A DNA stretch of 6,818 nucleotides from Chloroflexota bacterium (GTDB lineage: Bacteria; Chloroflexota; Anaerolineae; UBA4142), in assembly GCA_016199405.1 (NCBI GenBank), contig JACQGS010000201.1:1-6818 (forward strand), given 5' to 3'. The position numbers and the translations under genes are program-made. Each line of letters opens with the position of its first letter. Position 1 is the first letter of the stretch. Shown in pieces: positions 1 to 4,997 of this stretch. The notes below the pieces were generated by a model. The model had not been told where the DNA came from and did not search any database. It worked only from the letters and a program-made list of their open reading frames with translations.

Positions 1-2
1 AC

Positions 3-293
3 GAGGATTGGGCGGGCGGCGGATTTTATTTCAATCTCGGTTACACGACGCCGAGCGGCGGCGGCAATCGTCCGTTTGGCGGCATTCTGCGTTTCAAAAA
101 TTCCGAAGACGGCTACGCGACGATCTATCGTTTCTTCAACGACCTTGCCGCGTTTCGCTTCCAAAATGGCTTGCAATTATCGTTTGGGCACGGCACATGG
201 CGGAATAATTATCCGGTCAGTTTCGGCGCGACGGTTTTGTATTATCGGCAGGTGGACGGAATGCAGCCGGTTGCGTTGCCGGCGGCGGACTAA
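3..293 (+). CDS. DUF2961 (GH172-like) protein, C-terminal fragment
   Basis: This is the 3' end of a gene that begins before the window; the open frame runs from base 3 to the TAA at 291-293 and gives 96 residues. It starts with EDWAGGGFYF, which resembles the EDYFGG-type motif of DUF2961 proteins. Further on it has YRFFNDLAAFRF and then HGTWRN with a terminal VLYYRQ, matching in order the YRWHIPDPIRF, H-G and AYWYQ segments that end this family. DUF2961 members include GH172 difructose-anhydride and fructofuranosidase enzymes acting on glycans. The usual DPI is replaced by DLA, so the member is divergent. The substrate cannot be read from this tail. The next gene starts two bases after the stop, which suggests cotranscription. 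The family call rests on motif memory, not on a search. Confidence 0.72.
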   Translation, partial: EDWAGGGFYFNLGYTTPSGGGNRPFGGILRFKNSEDGYATIYRFFNDLAAFRFQNGLQLSFGHGTWRNNYPVSFGATVLYYRQVDGMQPVALPAAD

Positions 294-295
294 TT

Positions 296-1108
296 ATGCA
301 ACTCCACGACTATACCGCCGCGAACCGCCGCGCGTGGAATCAAGCCGCGCCGGTTCACGCTCAGCATAATTTCGATTCACTCCGCGCGAATTTCGCGCGT
401 CCCGGCTATGCGTGCCTCGACGCGATTGCGACCGACATTCTGCGCGGCATCGGCGTCGCCGGCAAATCCGTCGCGCAGTTGTGCTGCAACAACGGCCGCG
501 AATTGCTTTCGATCAAGAATCTCGGCGCGGCGCGGTGCGTCGGCTTTGACATCGCGGACGACTTTATCGCGCAGGCGCGCGCGCTTGCGTCCGCCGGCAA
601 AATCGAATGTGAATTCGTCGCCGGCGACGTGTACGACATTCCGCGCGCGTACGCCGCGCAGTTCGATTTGGTTTTCATCAGCATCGGCGCGCTCGGCTGG
701 CTGCCGAATATCGAAAAGTTTTTCGAGATCGTCGCGTCGTTGTTGCGCGCGGACGGCACGCTCTTCATCTACGAGCAGCACCCGATCACTGTGATGTTCG
801 ACGAGGCGGATAAAAGCGATCTTCCGCCGCGTCTGCATTATTCGTACTTTCTCGACGCGCCGTTCGCGGACGACGGCGGCTTGGATTATTACGGCGGCAC
901 GCGCTATGAATCGTTGATCAAATACTGGTTTCATCACAAACTCTCCGACATCGTGCAAGCCATTCTTGATCAAGGGCTGACGCTCAAAGCGTTCCGCGAA
1001 TATCCGCACGACATTTCCAATCTGTTCGCGCATGTCGAAAAGATGGAGATCAAGCTGCCGCTGTGCTATACGCTTATCGCGCAAAAGGAATCTACTGTGA
1101 CGGAGTGA
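296..1108 (+). CDS. Class I SAM-dependent methyltransferase
   Basis: The gene encodes 270 residues with a Rossmann-type methyltransferase core. Motif I is LCCNNGRE (residues 63-69), an N-rich variant of the glycine loop that binds S-adenosylmethionine. The acidic residue ending the second strand is D85 in GFDIA, motif II is GDVYDIP (110-116), and the strand 4/5 region FDLVFISIGALGWLP continues into an LLRADGTLFIYEQHP stretch (to 163). The C-terminal third, with the WFHHKLSDIVQAIL helix and an EYP motif, is typical of small-molecule methyltransferases of the Methyltransf_11/25 type. The methyl acceptor is unknown. The start is two bases after the preceding stop, with only a weak GGCGG upstream, so translational coupling is likely. 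Codon use is GCG/CGC-rich, like the M20 and ligase genes. The enzyme class is secure; the role is not. Confidence 0.9.
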   Translation: MQLHDYTAANRRAWNQAAPVHAQHNFDSLRANFARPGYACLDAIATDILRGIGVAGKSVAQLCCNNGRELLSIKNLGAARCVGFDIADDFIAQARALASAGKIECEFVAGDVYDIPRAYAAQFDLVFISIGALGWLPNIEKFFEIVASLLRADGTLFIYEQHPITVMFDEADKSDLPPRLHYSYFLDAPFADDGGLDYYGGTRYESLIKYWFHHKLSDIVQAILDQGLTLKAFREYPHDISNLFAHVEKMEIKLPLCYTLIAQKESTVTE

Positions 1109-1112
1109 GCCA

Positions 1113-1346
1113 ATGCCAACTATTTTCAGTGAGGGATACAAATTCAGATTCTATTCGACGGACAGGACCGAGCCACCGCATATGCATGCGATTCGCGGAG
1201 AGAACGTTGCAAAAATTTGGTTGATGACGCTTGAGGTAGAATACAATCGTAGGTATAATGAGCGCGATCTGAATCGGATCGTTCGATTGGTCCAAGAAAA
1301 CCGGAAGCGCCTGTTGGAGGTGTGGTATGAGCACTTTGGTCGCTAA
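1113..1346 (+). CDS. DUF4160 protein, probable partner of the downstream DUF2442
   Basis: This 77-residue protein begins MPTIFSEGYKFRFYSTD and continues EPPHMHA, the PTI...F...H-PPH-HA signature of DUF4160. The C-terminal half is a charged helical region (NRIVRLVQENRKRLLEVWYE), also as in the family. A GGAG at 1102-1105, seven bases before the ATG and inside the methyltransferase 3' end, supports this start. The start lies four bases after the preceding stop. The last 20 bases overlap the start of the DUF2442 gene. DUF4160 and DUF2442 genes recur as neighbours and have been suspected to form a toxin-antitoxin-like pair; no biochemical activity is known to me. The gene is less rich in GCG/CGC codons than its upstream neighbour, which fits an acquired module. 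Confidence 0.87.
   Translation: MPTIFSEGYKFRFYSTDRTEPPHMHAIRGENVAKIWLMTLEVEYNRRYNERDLNRIVRLVQENRKRLLEVWYEHFGR
1231..1259 (+). promoter_or_regulatory. Internal sigma-70-type promoter inside the DUF4160 gene
   Basis: TTGAGG (1231-1236) and a perfect TATAAT (1254-1259) are separated by exactly 17 bases. Transcription would begin near 1266, about 60 bases before the DUF2442 start, and would exclude the DUF4160 start. This could give extra expression of the second gene, as seen for antitoxins in some toxin-first modules. It lies in coding sequence, so chance is possible. Confidence 0.5.
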
Positions 1347-1578
1347 ACCTTCTGCCGCCAAAGAAATGAAGGTCGCAAAAGGCGTTCGTTTCACCGACAC
1401 AATGCTCTACATTGCGCTCGCAGATGGCCGCGAAATCGGCGCACCGCTCGCGCGCTTTGCGTGGCTGGAAAAAGCAACCCCGGCTCAACGCGCCCATTGG
1501 TCCATTGAGCCGCACGGCTTTGCCGTGTACTGGGAAGAACTCGACGATGGCATCGAACTCGAGCATTTGTTTGAATGA
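1327..1578 (+). CDS. DUF2442 protein
   Basis: The gene encodes 83 residues. After a variable N-terminus the pattern is VRFTDTMLYIALADGREIGAP, then a WL...A segment, W-I-PHGFAVYWEELDDGIELEHLF. This matches DUF2442: a ladG strand, a pl...L..A helix, and the final G-I-W-eLDedi motif. GGAGG at 1316-1320 lies six bases before the ATG and fixes the start, which overlaps the end of the DUF4160 gene by 20 bases. That overlap implies translational coupling. DUF2442 has a small fold seen in the NE0471 N-terminal domain; its biochemical role is unproven. If the pair is toxin-antitoxin-like, this short acidic-ended second gene would be the likelier antitoxin, but that is inference. Confidence 0.87.
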   Translation: MSTLVAKPSAAKEMKVAKGVRFTDTMLYIALADGREIGAPLARFAWLEKATPAQRAHWSIEPHGFAVYWEELDDGIELEHLFE

Positions 1579-1592
1579 TACGTGAGCAAAAC

Positions 1593-1607
1593 GGCAGCAC
1601 GGCTGCC
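1593..1607 (+). terminator. Weak hairpin just after the DUF2442 gene, possible terminator
   Basis: GGCAGC (1593-1598) and GCTGCC (1602-1607) form a perfect six-base-pair stem with a three-base ACG loop, 14 bases after the DUF2442 stop codon. It is followed by TTCT rather than a T-run, so it would be at best a weak or Rho-assisted terminator. Confidence 0.3.
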
Positions 1608-1626
1608 TTCTACCCATCGGGTCAAT

Positions 1627-1652
1627 CGACTGTGTACGAGCCGTACCAGTTG
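1627..1652 (+). promoter_or_regulatory. Bulged 11-bp inverted repeat upstream of higA
   Basis: Bases 1627-1632 pair with 1647-1652 and 1634-1638 pair with 1642-1646, leaving a single bulged T at 1633 and an AGC loop. One of the 11 pairs is a G-T wobble. The core is GTACG-AGC-CGTAC. It has no T-run and lies directly before a possible -35 box (TTGACG, 1655-1660). It could be a regulatory RNA hairpin or a second protein-binding dyad for the downstream HigA. Function is inference. Confidence 0.4.
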
Positions 1653-1654
1653 CC

Positions 1655-1681
1655 TTGACGCATAACGGACGCCGTTATAAA
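1655..1681 (+). promoter_or_regulatory. Possible higA promoter with overlapping operator dyad
   Basis: TTGACG (1655-1660) and TATAAA (1676-1681) are 15 bases apart, shorter than the usual 17. Between and across them lies a perfect dyad, ATAACG-GACGC-CGTTAT (1662-1678), whose right arm covers part of the -10. Antitoxins of the HigA family repress their own promoters through such dyads, so this is a candidate autoregulatory operator. A caution: transcription from this -10 would start near 1688, inside the ribosome binding site AGGAG (1684-1688). The promoter call is therefore weaker than the dyad. Confidence 0.4.
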
Positions 1682-1695
1682 CTAGGAGCGCAACC

Positions 1696-2001
1696 ATGTC
1701 CGAAAAAAAATTGAACCCTATTCACCCGGGCGAGGTGTTGCACGAAGAATTTATCAAGCCGATGGGGCTGAGTCAGACCCGGCTGGCAACTGAAATCGGT
1801 GTTCCGCCGCGCCGCATCAATGAAATTGTCTTGGGGAAACGTAGTGTGACCGCCGACACTGCCTTGCGCCTTTCGCGGTATTTTGGAACATCGCCGCAAT
1901 TCTGGCTCGGACTGCAAGCCGATTTTGATTTGGATGTAACGGCGGATGCTTTAGGCAAACGGCTGGAACGTGAAGTGAAAACTTTCGCAATGGTTCGCTG
2001 A
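1696..2001 (+). CDS. higA: HigA/VapI-family antitoxin (XRE-type HTH), orphan
   Basis: This 101-residue protein has the standard HigA N-terminus HPGEVLHEEFIKPMGLS, a helix-turn-helix over about residues 25-46 (SQTRLATEIGV...INEIVLGKRSVTADTALRLS) and the hallmark RYFGTSPQFWLGLQADFDL. In the family it binds and neutralises the HigB mRNase and represses its own operon. AGGAG at 1684-1688 lies seven bases before the ATG. Its length is normal and nothing is truncated. HigB would normally be encoded just upstream, but the 117 bases before this gene hold no HigB-like reading frame and the next gene upstream is DUF2442. It is therefore an orphan antitoxin or regulator, or works with another partner. 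The M20 gene begins 27 bases downstream and could share its transcript. Confidence 0.92.
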   Translation: MSEKKLNPIHPGEVLHEEFIKPMGLSQTRLATEIGVPPRRINEIVLGKRSVTADTALRLSRYFGTSPQFWLGLQADFDLDVTADALGKRLEREVKTFAMVR

Positions 2002-2028
2002 AAATCCCAATCGAGAGAAATTAATAAA

Positions 2029-3201
2029 ATGTCCTACCTCGACCGCGCCAACGCGCTGAAAGAAAAATTGATCGCGATCCGCCGCGATCTGCACGCGCAT
2101 CCCGAGCTCGCGTTTCAAGAAGTCCGCACCGCGCAACGCGTCGCGCAAACGCTCGATGAATTGCAAATCGAATATTCGACCGGCGTCGCCAAGACCGGCA
2201 TCGTCGCGATCATCGGCGAGGGGACGCCGCGCTTTGCGTTGCGCGCGGATATGGACGCGCTGCCGATCCTCGAGGCGAACGACGTGCCGTACCAATCGCA
2301 GAATGCCGGCGTCATGCACGCATGCGGACACGACGCGCATACCACGTGCTTGCTCGGCGCGGCGATGATCCTGAGCGAAGAATTCAAAAAAGGAAATTTG
2401 AAAGGGTCGGTGAAATTGATATTTCAACCGGCGGAAGAAAATTGGGACGCGGAATTGAAAAGCGGCGGGCGGCGCATGGTCGAAGAAGGCGCGCTGAATG
2501 ATGTCGACGCGGTCGTCGGCTTGCACGTCATCAGCACGTTGCCGAGCGGCGAAGTGCACACGCGCGCCGGCGCGTTTATGGCGGCGGTGGATTCATTTGA
2601 GGGCGATGTGATCGGGCGCGGCGGGCACGGCGCGTATCCGCACGAAGCGCTCGATCCGATCTGGCTTGCCGCGCAAGTTGTCAACGCGATTCACGGCACG
2701 ATCTCGCGCCTCAAACATCCGGCGAAACTTGGCTTGATATCCGTGACGACGATTCACGCCGGCACGGCGACGAACGTGATTCCGGATTCCGTGCGTATGA
2801 GCGGCACGATCCGCAGTTTCGAGGAAGACGTGCGCGCGCAAATGCACGCGGATTTGGAAAAAGCATTCGCGCTCACGCGCGCGTTCGGGGGCGATTACAA
2901 GCTGACCATCCAACGTGGCTATCCGCCGACGGTGAATGATGCGCGCATGGCGGATTTCGTCAAGGGGATGGCGCGCGATTTGATCGGCGCGAATTGGGTC
3001 AAGGACGCGGAGATTGAAATGGGCGCGGAGGATTTTAGTTATATGACGCTCGCGAAACCCGGCGCGTTCTTTTATCTCGGCGCGAAAAAAGACGGCGTGC
3101 ATCGCCCGCATCACAACGCGGTCTTTGATATTGACGAAAACGTTTTGCCGACCGGCGCGGCGTTATTGGCGGAGGCAGCGCGGAAATTTTTGACGCGGTG
3201 A
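2029..3201 (+). CDS. M20D-family metallo-amidohydrolase (HipO/AmaA/CPSA-type)
   Basis: The protein has 390 residues, the usual length for this family. These cytoplasmic enzymes use two metal ions to hydrolyse N-acyl amino acids, hippurate or related amides. Visible signatures are RRDLHAHPELAFQE (18-31), RADMDALPI (72-80), the metal-binding MHACGHDAHT (C99, H101), PAEE (general base and ligand, E136/E137), GLHV (H166), a GRGGHGAYPH lid-domain motif (197-205) with H200, and the C-terminal HRPHHN with H361/H362. All expected catalytic and metal positions are present. Relative to the common PAEE-G-GGA-M spacing there are about five extra residues after PAEE (NWDAELKSGG), which may affect the substrate pocket. 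A weak GAGAG (2013-2017) precedes the ATG. The exact substrate cannot be assigned among amidohydrolase, hippurate hydrolase and diaminopimelate deacetylase. Confidence 0.95.
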   Translation: MSYLDRANALKEKLIAIRRDLHAHPELAFQEVRTAQRVAQTLDELQIEYSTGVAKTGIVAIIGEGTPRFALRADMDALPILEANDVPYQSQNAGVMHACGHDAHTTCLLGAAMILSEEFKKGNLKGSVKLIFQPAEENWDAELKSGGRRMVEEGALNDVDAVVGLHVISTLPSGEVHTRAGAFMAAVDSFEGDVIGRGGHGAYPHEALDPIWLAAQVVNAIHGTISRLKHPAKLGLISVTTIHAGTATNVIPDSVRMSGTIRSFEEDVRAQMHADLEKAFALTRAFGGDYKLTIQRGYPPTVNDARMADFVKGMARDLIGANWVKDAEIEMGAEDFSYMTLAKPGAFFYLGAKKDGVHRPHHNAVFDIDENVLPTGAALLAEAARKFLTR

Positions 3202-3204
3202 CGC

Positions 3205-3232
3205 TTGGAAAATCCGCGTTCTGTGCTACAAT
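3205..3232 (+). promoter_or_regulatory. Extended -10 promoter for the Uma2 gene
   Basis: TTGGAA (3205-3210) and TACAAT (3227-3232) are 16 bases apart, and TG at 3224-3225 gives a TGnTACAAT extended -10. It lies just after the M20 stop and predicts transcription from about 3239, upstream of the strong ribosome binding site at 3267-3276. It argues that Uma2 is transcribed separately from the M20 gene and that its true start is 3280 rather than an earlier in-frame codon. Confidence 0.6.
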
Positions 3233-3279
3233 TGCATTCGCGCGGGAATAGCCAGTCGCGTTTTGCAGGAGGTGAGAAC

Positions 3280-3897
3280 ATGGAAAAGACGCTTGAGATA
3301 CCACCGTCTGCGCCACCACACCTGAGAATGACTGAAGAGGAATTCGAAGCGTGGTGCGACGAAGACGTAAAAGCCGAGTGGGTTCATGGGGAGGTCATCG
3401 TGCATTCGCCAGCCGCCTACATTCATGTTTCTATCGCTAGCTTTCTCATCCAAGTGGTTGGACTATTCGTTCAGCATCACAAGATTGGTATTGTTGTTGG
3501 TCCCGAATTTCAAATCCGCATGCCTGGCTTGCGCCGCGTGCCTGATCTGCTATTCATTGCCGAGCCACGGCGCAACATCATCAAACGCACCTTCGTCGAA
3601 GGCGCGCCGGATCTCGTGATGGAGATTGTTTCGCCGGATAGCGTGGAGCGCGATTATCGCGAAAAGCATCTCGAATACGAAGCGGCGGGCGTGCGCGAAT
3701 ACTGGCTCTTCGATCCGCAGTGGCAGCGGACGCAAGTCCACGCGTTGAATAACGCGGGCAAATACGCGCGCATCGCCGAATCAGCAGGCGTCATTCATTC
3801 CACGGTGCTGCCCGGCTTCTGGCTGCGGACGGCATGGTTGTGGCAAGACCCGTTACCGAATACGCTCGATGTGTTGCGCGAGCTGGGCGTGCTTTAA
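3280..3897 (+). CDS. Uma2-family (DUF820) PD-(D/E)XK endonuclease-like protein
   Basis: The gene encodes 205 residues. The N-terminal part has the family pattern MTEEEFEAWCDE...AEWVHGEVI with a following helix. The nuclease core comprises RVPDLLFI (D89), APDLVMEIVSP (D111, E115) and RDYREKHLEYEAAGVREYWL (K129), arranged as in PD-(D/E)XK restriction-type folds. It ends with the usual PGFWL motif. An AGGAGGTGAG ribosome site at 3267-3276 lies just before the ATG and decides this start; an earlier in-frame codon at 3205 sits on the promoter's -35. Uma2 genes are multicopy in cyanobacteria and Chloroflexota; their biological role is unclear, and only a nuclease-like fold is inferred. Codon style shifts within the gene: the first part is mixed, while from about 3590 it is rich in GCG/CGC like the core genes. 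Confidence 0.9.
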   Translation: MEKTLEIPPSAPPHLRMTEEEFEAWCDEDVKAEWVHGEVIVHSPAAYIHVSIASFLIQVVGLFVQHHKIGIVVGPEFQIRMPGLRRVPDLLFIAEPRRNIIKRTFVEGAPDLVMEIVSPDSVERDYREKHLEYEAAGVREYWLFDPQWQRTQVHALNNAGKYARIAESAGVIHSTVLPGFWLRTAWLWQDPLPNTLDVLRELGVL

Positions 3898-3958
3898 TTG
3901 CGCGGTACGGAGACAGCGCGCAAGTTCTGGGTGCGGTGATGCTGAGGCGAAGATCGAA

Positions 3959-3987
3959 TTGCCCTCCTGTATACTGTGGGTTAGAAT
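3959..3987 (+). promoter_or_regulatory. Sigma-70-type promoter for the antitoxin-PIN module
   Basis: TTGCCC (3959-3964) and TAGAAT (3982-3987) are spaced by 17 bases, predicting transcription from about 3994, some 48 bases before the antitoxin start. A second -10-like TATACT lies at 3970-3975. The site sits in the 144-base gap after Uma2, where no credible gene is seen. Confidence 0.45.
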
Positions 3988-4041
3988 ATCTCTGGTCGGC
4001 TTTCAGGTTACGACCCCGACTCTGCAAAAGGTGGTGGTAAA

Positions 4042-4254
4042 ATGCAAAAAACTATTCCGTTGAAGATTGAGAATGGTCGGCTTTCTCTGGATCAGTCTGT
4101 GTTGCCCAAGACCTGGCTGAGTGAGCCGATGGAAGCCATCGTGAGAGATTATGGTATTCTCATCAAGCCACGGTCTCTATCGCTAAGAACTCGCGGGATC
4201 GTCCAAAGGCGGTTGGCGTACGAGGCATTGGACGAACTTTATAGCCAGAGGTGA
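4042..4254 (+). CDS. AbrB-like antitoxin of a PIN toxin module
   Basis: This 70-residue protein has a beta-rich N-terminus (IPLKIENGRLSLDQSVLP, then MEAIVRDYGILIKP) that looks like a single-copy AbrB/SpoVT-type or related antitoxin fold. It is followed by a charged helical tail (RRLAYEALDELYSQR) of the kind that wraps a toxin. AAAGGTGG at 4027-4034 is the ribosome site. The assignment leans on context: a VapC-like PIN reading frame starts three bases after its stop, the standard vapBC order. The antitoxin appears intact although its toxin partner is truncated, so it may survive as a relic or as an immunity function against related PIN toxins. I do not recognise a specific named family, and the fold call is inference. 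Confidence 0.65.
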   Translation: MQKTIPLKIENGRLSLDQSVLPKTWLSEPMEAIVRDYGILIKPRSLSLRTRGIVQRRLAYEALDELYSQR

Positions 4255-4256
4255 TC

Positions 4257-4382
4257 GTGAGTCAGAACCTGGGCGATTTCGTCGCCGACCATCCGATCTT
4301 TGTGGACGCCAATATTTTTCTCATTCACGCCTTCGATGACGAGAGGTATGGGCAAGTTGAGCCGATGTGTTTCAACCGATGA
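4257..4382 (+). pseudogene. Truncated PIN-domain (VapC-like) toxin
   Basis: A 41-codon frame begins at GTG 4257, just after the antitoxin stop, with AGAGGTGA (4247-4254) upstream. Its residues 13-33, from PIFVDANIFLIH to DDERYGQ, are a clear PIN-domain beginning: the strand and first metal-binding aspartate, D17 in VDAN, then the helix that follows. After YGQ the sequence stops resembling PIN and ends at TGA 4380-4382. PIN RNases are normally about 130-150 residues and need three or four acidic residues; only the first is present. No continuation exists in other frames before the terminator at 4391. The missing part, about 100 codons, is therefore probably deleted rather than frameshifted. 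The product should lack nuclease activity. Confidence 0.75.
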
Positions 4383-4390
4383 CGAAATGA

Positions 4391-4433
4391 AGACGCCTCG
4401 TTCCAAGTAATCTGGAATGAGGCGTCTTTTTTT
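4391..4433 (+). terminator. Strong Rho-independent terminator
   Basis: Bases 4391-4405 pair with 4413-4427 over 15 positions, with one G-T wobble at 4400, around a seven-base AGTAATC loop. Seven T residues (4427-4433) follow directly. It closes the antitoxin-PIN transcript. On the opposite strand there is no comparable T-run, so termination there would be weaker. Confidence 0.92.
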
Positions 4434-4465
4434 CCTCTACCTGCCCAAACTACTGAAGAGGAATC

Positions 4466-4492
4466 TTTCGTGTTTCTTGGCGTCCTTCGTGG
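4466..4492. repeat. Degenerate TTCGTG-type intergenic repeat
   Basis: Within the 184-base gap between the truncated PIN frame and the aspartic protease, the plus strand reads TTTCGTG, then TTTCTTGGCG, then CCTTCGTGG: two TTCGTG copies about 19 bases apart flanking a related TTCTTGG. On the minus strand this gives CACGAAGG...ACGAAA, a phrase I recall as recurrent in intergenic DNA of Chloroflexota and other environmental bacteria. Nothing else in the gap is gene-like apart from the terminator. Confidence 0.3.
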
Positions 4493-4566
4493 ATCATTGC
4501 TTCTTCGGTTCCGGTTTATCCGAGTTAGGCATTGTCTGGTTCAACGCGACGAGCGTGAGCGCGTTC

Positions 4567-4929
4567 CTATTTGAGCGGAATCGCGGGCAATCGCTTGAAC
4601 GTTTGGTTGGCAGAATCAACCATGATGCCCACAGATTCCAGCGCGGTGACGCCGAGGATTGGCTCTACCTCGCGTTCTCCAAAGATAACCCGCCCGGCAG
4701 TGACTTCCCCCAAGAACTCGATACGAACGAGACCGTAGGGATATTCCTTCACAGTTCCATCCGCCAGTTCGTACGCCATCTTGCCTTCTTTGACCACGCC
4801 GATCTCTTCCAGTTTTCCTGCCGGTGCCAGCGAGTCGGTCGCGCCAGTATCAACGAGAAAAACCGCTTCATATGTTTCGCGAGGAGATTGGAGACTTGTG
4901 AGTTTTGTCGTAACTTTAGCCAACTCCAT
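4567..4929 (-). CDS. Retropepsin-like clan AA aspartic protease
   Basis: The 120-residue protein has the aspartic-protease active-site motif FLVDTGATDSL (D27-T28-G29), a flap-like ELADGTVKEYPYG segment, and the second hallmark ILGVTALESVGIMVD (about 91-105), the hydrophobic-hydrophobic-G motif of retroviral-type proteases. It is a single-domain protease that would act as a homodimer, resembling the bacterial clan AA (AF_0612-type) family. An AAGGAG complementary to 4937-4942 lies seven bases before the ATG. No signal peptide or membrane segment is visible, so it should be cytoplasmic. It lies 68 bases downstream of the ligase gene on the same strand and may be read from that transcript. The natural substrate is unknown. 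Confidence 0.88.
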   Translation of the reverse strand: MELAKVTTKLTSLQSPRETYEAVFLVDTGATDSLAPAGKLEEIGVVKEGKMAYELADGTVKEYPYGLVRIEFLGEVTAGRVIFGEREVEPILGVTALESVGIMVDSANQTFKRLPAIPLK

Positions 4930-4997
4930 TTATGCTCTCCTTTTGCTGAAACGAAATGTGCGCCGGAATCCCGCATCGGTCAAACACTTTCTCCGCG

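Noticed and set aside
377..1141. 254-codon minus-strand frame opposite the methyltransferase
   Set aside because: It is an antisense by-product of GCG/CGC-rich codons; the plus strand carries intact methyltransferase motifs.
1579..1695. A HigB toxin or its remnant before higA
   Set aside because: Translating the plus-strand frames of the spacer gave no HigB-like residues and only short runs with stops.
3205..3279. Upstream in-frame extension of Uma2 to 3205
   Set aside because: It would begin on the -35 of a good promoter and encode a non-family N-terminus, while AGGAGGTGAG directly precedes the ATG at 3280.
3898..3923. Inverted repeat TTGCGC...GCGCAA right after the Uma2 stop as a terminator
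   Set aside because: The stem is only six bases with a 14-base loop and is not followed by a T-run.
3834..4063. Small plus-strand frames between Uma2 and the antitoxin
   Set aside because: They start inside Uma2 or lack ribosome sites, have no domain-like pattern, and the region contains a promoter.
4955..4983. Minus-strand TTGACC (complement of 4978-4983) as a promoter for the aspartic protease
   Set aside because: At a 17-base spacing the -10 position reads CACATT, only three matches to consensus; the gene may instead be read through from the ligase.
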